A DNA stretch of 23,924 nucleotides, from positions 1 to 23,924 of the forward strand of contig CAJNOQ010002525.1 of assembly GCA_905250885.1 (NCBI GenBank). The letters run 5' to 3'. Numbering within the stretch: the stretch's first letter is position 1; every line of letters starts with the position of its first letter. Source of the DNA: Didymodactylos carnosus. Lineage: Eukaryota; Rotifera; Eurotatoria; Philodinida; Philodinidae. Below are positions 1 through 9,177 of the stretch, in pieces. A model generated the notes under the pieces. That model searched no databases, was not told where the DNA came from, and saw nothing but the letters and a program-made list of their open reading frames with translations. A program made the position numbers and the translations under genes.

Positions 1-265
1 CGTGCAGACCAGGCCATGAGCTCGAAAGTTTGAGTCGAGTCCAGTCTAGTCCGAGTCCATGAACTCAAAAAATTTTCAGTCCGGCCCATATGAAGCTCTG
101 ATAGTTACTGTTTTAAGTATTGATGTCAAATTGTTTTTGATCAAGGATGAACAGATTTCCACGATAGCATCAGGAATCCATCTACTTGATTGCCGATTTC
201 TCATTCAATAATAAAAATGTTTCAGCAGTGGACTTCGATTATCTAGAAATGGGTTTGATTTAGTG
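1..265. other. AT-rich sequence without recognisable gene
   Basis: I see no supportable coding frame here. Bases 30-70 hold a loose repetition of an AGTCC/GAGTC motif. The interval ends at the first copy of an 18-bp direct repeat (266-283). Confidence 0.5.
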
Positions 266-647
266 GTACAGCTGCTGATTTTATTTTGTCTACTCAGAAT
301 TTTGAATCCATAGAGAGCTTTGGTAACTATTCTAAACGGATGCGGAATCGTTCGTTAAATTATATCTCCGACTCAACGCAAAATGAGCAAAGGAAAAATT
401 CAGAACAAGTAGCTATAGTTGTGATGCCCTATTTGAGTGGAACAACGGAAGTAATAACGGAAATTACGCAAATTACTTCAGTCAAAAATTCAGATATCTG
501 TGACCCACAATAAAACACTTGGAATGCATTTGAATAAAACGAAGAAATCAGCTTTAAAAAGACAGGAAGATCAACCAAGTGAAAATGTCGTGTATACAGA
601 ATTCTGTATATATGTGGTGATTTGACAAAGTACAGCTGCTGATTTTA
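266..647. repeat. 18-bp direct repeat flanking a PLE remnant
   Basis: The 18-mer GTACAGCTGCTGATTTTA occurs at 266-283 and again, identical and in the same orientation, at 630-647. The pair brackets the Penelope-like fragment at 286-625 almost exactly. It could be an internal repeat of the element, a duplicated target, or a segmental duplication; the sequence alone does not decide. Confidence 0.6.
286..625 (+). pseudogene. Penelope-like retroelement remnant: linker before the GIY-YIG endonuclease
   Basis: Two overlapping plus-strand frames make one degraded protein. Frame one (to the stop at 511-513) contains VAIVVMPYLSGTTEVITEI, which resembles the PLE linker pattern 'lPYv.g.se.i.ri'. Frame two (about 503-625) continues with KTLGMHLNKTKKSALKRQED and then SENVVYTEFC, matching the 'L...KD..p..NVVY.I.C' block that directly precedes the GIY-YIG nuclease core. 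The switch of frame near 500 and the stop at 623-625 show it is broken, and the YIG core itself is missing. Known PLEs carry an RT followed by this linker and nuclease; no RT is visible upstream. A second, independent PLE fragment lies at 18480-18947. The assignment is by motif resemblance only. Confidence 0.55.
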
Positions 648-1773
648 CAAGAAAGTAAATATAAATTGCAGAAGAATCGAAAGAAGAAAAAAGATGAAAA
701 GAAAAAGCAATATGACAATAAAGACACAGACGACGTGTCAACTACACGACGAGATCATAACAGATTTGGTTTGTCATAACAAAACAGAGTCAAATATACG
801 AAGTAGATGAAAATGAAAAAGATGGAGCAGTTTATAAAAAGGAGTCAACTTGAAACTGAAACTTGTGTTATCATTGTACAGTATGTCTTTAATTTCGTGT
901 TTTTCTCTGGACGTAATTTTTCCTGAAATTTATATTTGTTACTGATGAAGAGTTAGCTAATACTTCGACACGTTTAACTTAAACAAAAGAATATTTTTAT
1001 AGATTTTACGCACAGAATTAGAATGAGCGGATAAAACAGAGTATTTCCTGCCATTCTCTAGTAGGTTGAATAGACTTTGACTGAATTATGAATTATTTAA
1101 TTTTTGATGACAATAATCAAAAATGGGTAAATTCACCTAGTATAGCTTTTCACTCGGTTCTTGCATCCTGTTCTAAAAACTAACATTGTCATGAGATTCA
1201 GCATAGTCGATAATCTATGTTTTCATTTATTTCTGACAGTTCCAAACCTAACGGCAGAGGAGTGCTAAGACTTCAGAGAAAACGTCCATAGCTCCCGAAC
1301 TATGAGTTTTCAAGATTATACTTAGATCCAGTTTTGTAGAGGACAGTTCGGACTATATATGCGCTCAAAAAATCAACAGACTGTTATTTGAATTTGAAAA
1401 AATTCAAGCTAGTTTTCAAAAGATCCTCTAGAAAACCGACTGAGAAAATTTTTCCGAAAATCGGTTTCGCTTGTGAAAGGGCTAGTACTAATACTTCGAC
1501 ACGTTTAATTTATAAACAATTTAATTACGAAGTAAAAATAAATAAATTTATTTCAAACTGTAACACACTTCGTATGAGCGAAAAATGAGTTGTAACAAAA
1601 ATGAAGTCAAAACAAGTTGCTGTTATCATTACAATAACTCTGAAATGGTAGCTCTCATGAAACTTAAATATCATTTAGTTTTCACCACTATTGGTACTAT
1701 TTTTGGGAACTAGTCTTTCTATGCGAAATATTCACCATAAACCAATGTTTTAAGCTACTGATGATCTTTTTCA
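648..1773. other. Long non-coding interval with a short dispersed repeat
   Basis: No gene is recognised. A 66-codon frame at 1388-1588 is lysine/asparagine-rich with no motif and is probably chance. The interval contains a 21-bp direct repeat (957-977 and 1488-1508) and is otherwise AT-rich. Confidence 0.5.
957..1508. repeat. 21-bp direct repeat pair 531 bp apart
   Basis: A 21-base string beginning CTAATACTTCGACACG is identical at 957-977 and 1488-1508. Weaker similarity continues downstream of both copies, including an ATGAGCG motif near 1022 and again near 1573. It may be the trace of an old duplicated or dispersed repeat. Confidence 0.4.
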
Positions 1774-2550
1774 TCATTCAAAGATTTTTATCCATATATA
1801 GCCTCGATACTGAGCACTTTCTGGATCTTGTGTTACCATTGCGTGAAGCAACATATCTTCAGATATCCAGTATGGTTCATAATTCTGACGTTCAGGATCC
1901 ATCACAAGAATTTGACTATGATCAGCATCGTATGCAGCAATGGGTGCAAAATGACCGTATTGAACATCATCGAAAATAATGCTACCGTCAAAATTTGCAA
2001 TGAGAAAGTTTGTCGAAGAATTCTCATTTTCGATTAAAATCTTGTGAAACTTTTGTTTTGTTTCCTCTGACAAATCCATAGTGTGAATAATTTCAACCGA
2101 GATATATTGTATATTAAATGCTTTAAGACTTGCTTCAACCAGTTGTTTCATTTGATTGAGAGTTACACCAATACCATTAGAGCTGACTTGTCTGTTCCAT
2201 TCTTGACTATTTACTCGATTTAAAATAGATTGTTGAGTTGCAAGTTCTTCATTTGACGTAAGCGTTTTCGCTACTCTAGCGGCATTCACAATCATTGTAA
2301 TGCTTGCAACAGAACAAGAGCGTTCGTTTTGTTGAGCAATATAGTACGGACTAATAGCCCAATAATCCAGCGCTTTATGAGTAGAAATGTAATTATGAGA
2401 TTGAAAAAGACGTTTAGCTTGACTACCGTATTTTGGTCCGTCTACATTTTGTTCTGTTTGAATAGTAGATTCACTGGAACTTATCGCTGCACATGAGCAC
2501 GTTGATAGTATAAGTAACAAAATTATCATAACAATTGGAATCAATGCCAT
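1774..2550 (-). CDS. Secreted phytochelatin-synthase-like cysteine peptidase
   Basis: An intronless frame of 258 residues. Residues 1-22 form a hydrophobic signal peptide, so the product is probably secreted or in a lumen. The body matches the N-terminal catalytic half of phytochelatin synthase (papain-like fold, Phytochelatin family): QQNERSCSVASITMIVNA gives Cys79 with a Gln (Gln73) six residues before it as oxyanion-hole residue; GHFAPIAAYDAD gives His200; ILVMDPER gives Asp218. The His-to-Asp spacing of 18 equals that of the short cyanobacterial enzyme as I recall it. Family members cleave glycine from glutathione and, in eukaryotes, make phytochelatins that bind Cd and other metals; the short forms act mainly as glutathione hydrolases. 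The Cys-rich C-terminal regulatory half of plant and animal enzymes is absent, so hydrolase activity is the more likely role. Start: the first ATG, 35 nt after a splice-acceptor-like site (2586). A bacterial origin by transfer is possible but not shown here. Confidence 0.82.
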   Translation of the reverse strand: MALIPIVMIILLLILSTCSCAAISSSESTIQTEQNVDGPKYGSQAKRLFQSHNYISTHKALDYWAISPYYIAQQNERSCSVASITMIVNAARVAKTLTSNEELATQQSILNRVNSQEWNRQVSSNGIGVTLNQMKQLVEASLKAFNIQYISVEIIHTMDLSEETKQKFHKILIENENSSTNFLIANFDGSIIFDDVQYGHFAPIAAYDADHSQILVMDPERQNYEPYWISEDMLLHAMVTQDPESAQYRGYIWIKIFE

Positions 2551-2585
2551 ATTCTCTATAGCTTGCGAAAAGATTGGTTGATATG

Positions 2586-2606
2586 CTGCAAAATAGAAAG
2601 AAAATT
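2586..2606 (-). promoter_or_regulatory. Splice acceptor upstream of the PCS-like start codon
   Basis: On the minus strand a pyrimidine-rich tract ends in CTATTTTGCAG with AG at 2587-2586, 35 nt before the ATG at 2550. No convincing GTAAGT-type donor was found in the next 250 nt upstream. This fits either a spliced-leader trans-splicing site (known in bdelloids) or the end of a 5' UTR intron with a distant donor. Confidence 0.5.
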
Positions 2607-2943
2607 TAGATAACTTTTTTTGTTTCTATGTGATTGTGCGCATTTCGTGACGAAAGTCCCGATCGTGTCACACAAAGTACATTTGTTCTTCTTCCATTAC
2701 TAGTTACGCCTTGTCTAGTGCCTATAAAAATAGCATAAAAAGCCTTTATCGTTCGGTTAACTGTTGGGAAGATTGTGCTACAATGTTCGTCGAGAGATAA
2801 CAAAACTAAACTACAATCTCATCAAAATTTATAGCAGAGAATTTTTTCTGAGAGGGTCATGAAGATTAAATTACTTGGCAAAAGTAAAACGAATATCCAA
2901 GGTAATAATTCCACAAATTTGATGAAGTATTTTGGTGCCAAAC

Positions 2944-4140
2944 CATACTATTAAAATTGCGAGCGAAAGTAAACAAAAAGCCAAATTATTTAGCCAGCAT
3001 TTCAGAAACTCATCTTCTCAACAAGCAGGTCCCTCTCGAAGTCCGCCTATGTCATTGACACCATTAGCCAAGTGTGGCTCGCTTCTATCAGATGTGAGTA
3101 AAGTTTTTGAAAAAGTGATTTACAGCAAGGTAGCCGTTCATTTAAATCAAACAATTTTTCTCACAATTACCAGTGAGGCATAAATCTTCCACTATCGATG
3201 CTCTCGCCTATCTTACTCATCACATTTTTGAAATGATATTCATCGATCAATGGATAAAACAATTCCCATACGTTCAGCTGGTGTTTCTTACGACTTCGTC
3301 AAGGCGTATGATAAGCTTTCCTTTCAAATCCTTCTAACAAATCTGCATGGTGCTGTTATTAAGAAAGAGTTCCTTGTGTGGTTTTCCTCAAACTGATCCT
3401 GTTTAGAAAATCGGATCCAGAAAGTAAAAATGAGCGGTGCCCTCTCTCATCTTGTGGTGGGTTATGACGTGAGATGTGTCCCAAGGAAGTCTGTTGGGTG
3501 CATTACTGTTTTTAATATTTATTATTGAGCTTACCATTTTGCATGCCTCCAGTATTACTTCGCTGTTCGCTGATGACGTTTTTTGCTGCAATACTTTAAC
3601 ACAAAATCTTGCTTTTTTCTTGTTCAAGAGGAAATTGATAAAGTGATAGATTGGTGCTCGAGTATGCTTGTTGGGCTTAACACAAAGAAATGCATCTAAA
3701 TTGTCTTTGACCGTTCTTCTCATTGTCTTTCTCCAGCGTCTCTTTTGTTAAACAGTCAGTCTTTGCAATGCCTCACTTCGAAGATCATACTGGATGGCTT
3801 TTATTCATTAAGATACAATTGCAGGTGGAGTAGGCCTCGAGTCATTATTATACCGTAGAAAATTTACTTGTCTACAATATCTATGGAGATAAAAAACAAC
3901 AGAATGCCTCTTTCTCAATTCCAACTATTCTAAAGCATCTTCTGACACAAGATACTCCTAGAAAACCGCACCTGTTGCCCAGTTTAAATCTTGTTTACCA
4001 GCGTCCCGAATTCAGGATGCTTTTTTTAAGTTTCTTGATTTCCGAATAACTCATGACCACAAAAAGATATCGAGATGTGACGATGTAGTTCTGTCTGTTG
4101 ATCTCTAGTATGTTATTAATTTTGCTTGCAAATATATGAG
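2944..4140 (+). pseudogene. Non-LTR (LINE) retrotransposon reverse transcriptase, decayed
   Basis: RT blocks appear in order but spread over several frames. SDVSKVFEKVIYSKV (about 3093-3137) is the usual block before the palm; after a one-base shift comes a block with HKSSTIDALAYLTHH (from 3179); VSYDFVKAYDKL (near 3285-3325) carries the motif A Asp; SQGSLLGALLFL (from 3479) is the PQG motif; FADD at 3566-3577 is the catalytic YADD-type motif, in frame with the preceding block; IDWCSSMLVGLNTKKC follows near 3640-3695. Stops and frameshifts separate the blocks, and the part between residues like KAKLFSQHF (about 2975) and the SKVFEK block looks deleted. Downstream sequence to about 4140 resembles the RT thumb/C-terminus in broken frames. 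The style is Jockey/CR1-like, but clade is not certain. No endonuclease, poly(A) tail or target duplication was found. Confidence 0.78.
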
Positions 4141-6705
4141 AAGTAAAAAAGACGGAAAATAAATGAAATAAGCGAGGGTTAGGTTCAGTGCGACGACGTC
4201 TTCTTAATAATATTTTATCTAGGGATATTTTCTCCCTAATTTCTCATTACTATACTTTTTACACGATTATGACGAATATTAACCACAGAAGATATAGTAG
4301 AATGGACGACCCTTGGTTCCTCATCCTTGCCTTCCTATGTATGTTTCAGTGGCGGGTGCTCATTTTCAATGAATATCTCGAATCATACAATAGTTAACTC
4401 TCATGCTTTGTGTGAATAATCTAAAGACATTTTAGAGGATCTGGTGCAATTTTGAAGTGTAAATAATATTCCTAGGCTGAATTTTTTTGGAAGAGGATCT
4501 CAAACTTCAAAAGTGACTCTCTATCGTAAAATAGTTGTATTTCATTAACTATTAAGAGCTAACACTTCAAATTCGTATCATAGATAGAGTAGAGGCAGTG
4601 CTGTATTTTCTTAAAAAGGGAAAGCTTCACGTTTCTTGGATCAGGAGTTATTAGCATTTTACAGAAAAGAAATGAACCGCTGACATCTCACGGAACCATC
4701 TAGTAAAAGAAGCCCAAAGTTAGTGAAAGTGAGTGATCAGTATTCGGTAAGAGCTATGACCACAAAATTAGAAGTCCCTAGTTATCATGGTCGAGCAATC
4801 GTACTCAAAGGGTTAAAATAATCATCTGTTCTCTTTGTTATAATCTTTCTGTTTGGAAAAATGGCTATATTTTGTAGAAAACCTATTATTGTCTTATAAT
4901 TGTTACAGTGACTATAACTGGCTAATCTCCTTTCCTTACTCATCTTGGATTTTGTGTTAATTCTCTATCAGACAATTCACTAAGCTTCTCAACGATCCGA
5001 GACATTTGGATCATTTGCATTTCTGTTTCATTATTTCTACATTATACAAGTAGTATTTTCTTCTCTACAGTATCAAAAATTTTCTTTGATCATGAAGTAA
5101 AATGAATAAATAAGAATCTATTGTCCTTCTCCCTTCTTTCACAAGTAAGTCATACTGAGTTGCTGTTGAATGCAGTTTTAAATCAGTTAAACAAAGTAAA
5201 GGAAAAACGTTTCGTATATGAAAATAGTAATTACAAACCTACATAAACAGTGGTTGCAGTTGTTTTTCTATAATTTACCCATAACGTATAGCAGAATTTT
5301 GTTTTGATACAACTTTATTACATGATAAAAGTTAAATGGCCATGTGTAAAAGTAGCAGCATATAATATGTCACATCGATATTCCGGAGTCTATGAGGAAA
5401 GGATGAAACAATGTCCATAGCAGATAAAAATATGCATATGTTTCTGAATAAAGAAGTGCTTTAACAAAATTCCAAGCTTTTCTGTTTTTTTCTTCTTTTA
5501 TAGAAGAAAAAAAATAACGTAAAAACCAATGGCGTAATCAAGTTTGTGAGTTTTTTTTTGTTCTTTTAATAGGCGCCCATATGTCGACGAGTACATATGA
5601 GAAGAATAAAAAACATCTCTATAACGGTTAAGATAATGTGAACAATGTTCGATGAAATTTTTCACAAGTGACGTTCGTTTCTGGAACTGGATTCCTCGCT
5701 TCTATCTATACACACCAACTTTGCCTCTTGCTGTGATGGATCGAAAGGTTTATTCATTATTTATTCATTTTTCTAGTTTAGTATCAGAGATGGGATCAGT
5801 TCGAGGTTTTCAGGATTTTAACCAAACCGGACCACTTTTTCGGCAGGAACTTCAAATTTTTCTAGAATTCTAGGCAAACAGACGGTTCAAACCAAATCGA
5901 TCCCATCTATGTTCATATCACACTAATGTACGCCGATTGTATAAAATCAGCTTCGAATTATTCGGCAAAATACTAGTCAAACTGCATAGATCATGAATTG
6001 TGGGAGTAAAATTTCATTAGTGTTTAAGATACAGTTCGTGGAAGTACTAGCCATTGGAACTTTTGATCAAATTTAGATTTTGAATCTCTTTACATCACTC
6101 AAAAGAGCTATTTAAATAACCACAAAATTCACCGTTTGAAGGTTAGAAATATCATTTCAAAGAAATGGCATCTTTGAAGATGTTTGGTACTATTGACGTT
6201 AATGATTTTACTATGATGTCAGCATTTTCAACTGTTCCAAACTAAGCAACACCTAATTCGCGTTCACAAGTTAAGATAGAGCAATATTTGGTCTACAAAT
6301 CCATTTATCTGCAGTTGGTTATGCGCCCGCCATCAGAAAAGAAATACGAGCAAAATCGATATATTAAAAAACAAGTATTTTCACTCGTGACGAGCGAGGC
6401 GACGTGTACACTTGCTCCAAAATTTTTCAGTAATTTCTCTTCGACTCATCATGATCGAAAACGTGAAACAATTAACTGGAATAATTTTTTATTTAAAAAG
6501 TGTTCTATCAAATTCGATGATAAAGCTTTACTTTATCACATTTATCTGGACAGTCATTTAGATATTGTTTTTTACAGGATTATTATGAGATCATAAATAA
6601 ATTCGGTGAAAGTTTAAAATCAATAGTACGCGGACGCAGTGAGCATTTTCAAAAAGCAGACGGACAGCACAATTTTTTTCCTCGTTAACCCTTTTTCCAT
6701 GAATA
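4141..6705. other. 2.5-kb gene-poor interval
   Basis: No gene is recognised on either strand. Unrecognised short open frames are 4188-4397 (69 aa), 5652-5873 (73 aa) and 6288-6596 (102 aa), all plus strand. The last contains a basic stretch and a FDDKALLYHIYLDSHLD segment, but no known motif. Base composition is uniformly AT-rich with poly-T runs near 5490 and 5550. I see no repeat or RNA gene here. Confidence 0.45.
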
Positions 6706-6861
6706 TGTTGCAGTGGAAATCAAAATCTAGGGCGATTTAAAATTCCTCTAGGAGAAATCAAAATTTTGACTTCCCCTACAGGGCAATTTTAAATTCCCCT
6801 AACGAGTATTTGATTGATATTTAGCATACTGATATTGATAATTTATTCAAATATAACAAAC
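6706..6861 (+). repeat. Left terminal inverted repeat of Ginger-like element
   Basis: About 156 bp, matching the reverse complement of 9019-9173. It contains short internal palindromic pieces, including one around an AAAATTTT core with CCCCT/AGGGG-type flanks, so a single strand can fold locally. Confidence 0.82.
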
Positions 6862-7080
6862 TAATTAATTGATAAGTTCGTTTTAAGCAGAACGTTTTGC
6901 ATAGCATGAGAAGTTAATCAATTATTTAATCAACCACATTTAATCAATTAATTTGAAAACAGAAAAACATTTTGTCTTGCCGTATAAAAATCTCCAATAT
7001 CCTTAACTCATTTTACTGTTCTATCCTTATTTTATATTGAGATATTTTATCAAAAATTATATTTTCATATACAAAATCTC

Positions 7081-9058
7081 TCTGAGCAATATCGTTCAAA
7101 GTACACAATAAAACAAGAAACGTATGATGATATCATAATAGTTTGTAAATATAGTAAAGGTAACGCACAGTTTAAATTCTGGGTTAAAACAAATTTTAAT
7201 TTAGTGAAAATTGGTGATGTTGACGCGGTATATGGTATCAAGAGTAACCATCTTGTTGTTGTGCATGAGCAATTGTATACAAAAATTAAGGAATGTCACG
7301 AACGTGTTGGTCATCATGGACGGGACAAAACCTGGAGTGAAGTAGGTTTTCAAGGTAATTAAAACTAAACATTAAAATGACGACTTCTGATATTTAGATG
7401 CAAGAACAATATTCATACATACCCTATGATGTAGCAACATTATTTTTTAAACAAGGTGATGTTTGTAATAGTAGACAAGCTTTTCCAAAGCCAATAGCAG
7501 GTACGGACTGTGGCTTAATTAACTTTTTTAATTGCAACTACAATGAACTTGGTTTTTGTTTCGTTTTAAGGTAAACCAATAATATCTGTTGGATATCTCA
7601 CACGTGTACAAATGGATTTAATCGACATGCGTAGTGTTCCAGATAGAGAATTCAAATGAATATTACATGTGAAAGTATCAAATTTTCGTGGGCATATCCA
7701 TTACAAACAAAAGAAGCAGCACCAGTTGCTTTAAAGCTTTTAGATCAATTTTATAGTTTTGGCCCACCTCGAATTTTACAGTTCGATAATGGGAAAGAAT
7801 TCGTCGCACAAGTTATTAAGGTAAAAAACAGCGCACACACTAATGTACTTTTTTGTATTAACTTGCAAACATGTTTTTTGAAGGATTTAAGAAATACGTG
7901 GAAAGATTTTGTCATTATAAATGGTAGACCTCGTCATCCGCAAACACAAAAATTAGTCGGACGAGCTAATCATACATTACAATTGTCGCTTGGCAAATGG
8001 ATGCAGTCTAATAATACAATAGAATGGGCAAAAGGTTTGACAAGCTTTGTAATTAACAAATTCAAAATACTATGTCTATCCTGTTTTTTTCTTGAACAGG
8101 TCTAAAACCCGTTGTTTATTCAATTAATACCAGTTGTGCACAAACTACTAAAAAACCTCCGTATGAAGTGGTGTTTGGTCAGAAGCCAAGATCCGATTTC
8201 GAAATGTGGAGAATGTTAAGTGATGATGGAATTGAAGATAAAGAACAAATGCCAGCTGATTTTATTCAAATGCTCAATGAACGTAAGCTTTTGTGTAATC
8301 AAAACTATAATTTAGGTTGAACTCGTTGCTCTTTAGAAACTACATCATGTGAACCCGATGGTAGTACAAATCAAGCTAATGACGAAATTTATGATGGTAC
8401 AAAGTCACAACATCAAAACTCACCAGTACTTTGTCTCGACAAAGATTTGAAAACAGATAGAAGTAAGAAGTTGGAGCGTACCTTTTTCTCTTATTTGACA
8501 TTTTTTTCCTTATTTTAGCATCAAAGGATCATGAGAATATTGACATGGATATGGTTTTTGATGGTATTGGTGAAACTGTAGACCATCAAGCTATTGATAG
8601 ACATAAACATGTAAGAGAAGAAGCAAAAGTTATAAAGAGTATTTAAAAGTAGCTACTAAACGACAACGCATTTATGATGGATCACATAGATTAAAAGAAT
8701 ACAAAGCAGGAGATATTGTTGGTTTGAAAATAGATAAAGTTGATCGTTCAAATATTACACCCACAATTTTACCATGTAAAGTTGTTTCTATTCAATCCAT
8801 TTAATTAATCCAAGCAATTTACCACAATTAACTTTCATACAAGCATGCAAAGAGTACGCAAATTTAGGTACATCAAGTTGTAATTGTAAATGAACATGTT
8901 CAACTAAAGCTTGTCCATGTAAATCTAAAGGTATTTTATGTTGCACAAAGTGCCATCCAAAGAAAAAATGTCAATGTTTGCATATATACTTTTTTTCTGT
9001 TTTCTGTTCCTGTTCCCTGTTTGTTTATTTGAATAAATTATCAATATCAGTATGCTAA
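7081..9058 (+). pseudogene. Dead rve-type integrase/transposase gene with Cys-rich C-terminus
   Basis: Resembles integrase proteins often annotated as 'KRAB-A domain-containing protein 2-like'. Inferred introns: 7342-7397, 7501-7570, 7821-7883, 8035-8099, 8283-8336, 8463-8518. Order: N-terminal block with FKFWVKTNFNLVKIGDVD (about 7155-7210); zinc finger with CHERVGHHGRDKTW, then C at 7464-7466 but Arg (AGA 7473-7475) where the last Cys is expected; QMDLIDM with the first Asp; LQFDNGKEF with the second Asp; GRPRHPQTQ followed by LVGRAN, where family members have VERAN, so the catalytic Glu is Gly (GGA 7959-7961). Also: stop TGA 7657-7659 in place of a likely Trp; frameshift about 7670-7690; frameshift about 8625-8635; deletion near 8805; stop TGA 8891-8893. 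The tail (about 8879-8983) is a zinc-binding-type Cys cluster with CSTKACPCK and CCTKCHPKKKCQC. The true 5' end is not resolved. Confidence 0.78.
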
Positions 9059-9173
9059 ATATCAATCAAACACTTGTTAAGGGAATTTAAAATTGCCCTA
9101 TAGGGGAAGTCAAAATTTTGATTTCCCCTAGGGGAATTTTAAATCGCCCTAGATTTTGGTTTCCACTGCAACG
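9019..9173 (-). repeat. Right terminal inverted repeat of Ginger-like element
   Basis: About 155 bp, reverse complement of 6706-6861 with scattered substitutions. This arm keeps a perfect CCCCTAGGGG palindrome (9126-9135) that is altered in the left arm. The integrase reading frame runs into this repeat before ending. Confidence 0.82.
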
Positions 9174-9177
9174 AATA

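Larger units (their letters stand above)
6706..9173 (+). mobile_element. Ginger-like integrase DNA transposon with long TIRs, inactivated
   Basis: A 2.47-kb unit bounded by inverted repeats of about 155 bp (6706-6861 and 9019-9173) that align nearly end to end with a few substitutions and one small gap. Termini read TGTTG at the left and CAAC(G) at the right, in keeping with the TGTNR ends of Ginger1 elements. Between them lies one degraded plus-strand gene for a retrovirus-type (rve, DDE) integrase with an HHCC zinc finger and a Cys-rich tail, and no gag, RT or LTRs. The termini, integrase and flanking duplication together support a cut-and-paste transposon rather than a retroelement. The gene has nonsense and frameshift changes plus a catalytic Glu replacement, so this copy cannot be autonomous. 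Confidence 0.8.
6701..9177. repeat. Probable target-site duplication of the Ginger-like element
   Basis: GAATA at 6701-6705 directly precedes the left terminus TGTTGCAGTGG, and GAATA at 9173-9177 directly follows the right terminus CCACTGCAAC. If the base at 9173 is read as a mutated last TIR base (A to G), the duplication is 4 bp (AATA), the length reported for Ginger transposons; otherwise it is 5 bp. Confidence 0.6.

Noticed and set aside
2606..2803. 65-codon minus frame as an upstream exon of the PCS-like gene
   Set aside because: No good donor joins it to the acceptor at 2586 and it adds no family sequence; the ATG at 2550 with its signal peptide is a better start.
6288..6596. 102-codon plus-strand frame, longest unexplained frame in 4141-6705
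   Set aside because: No recognised motif and no supporting splice structure; length is compatible with chance. Left as unrecognised rather than called a gene.
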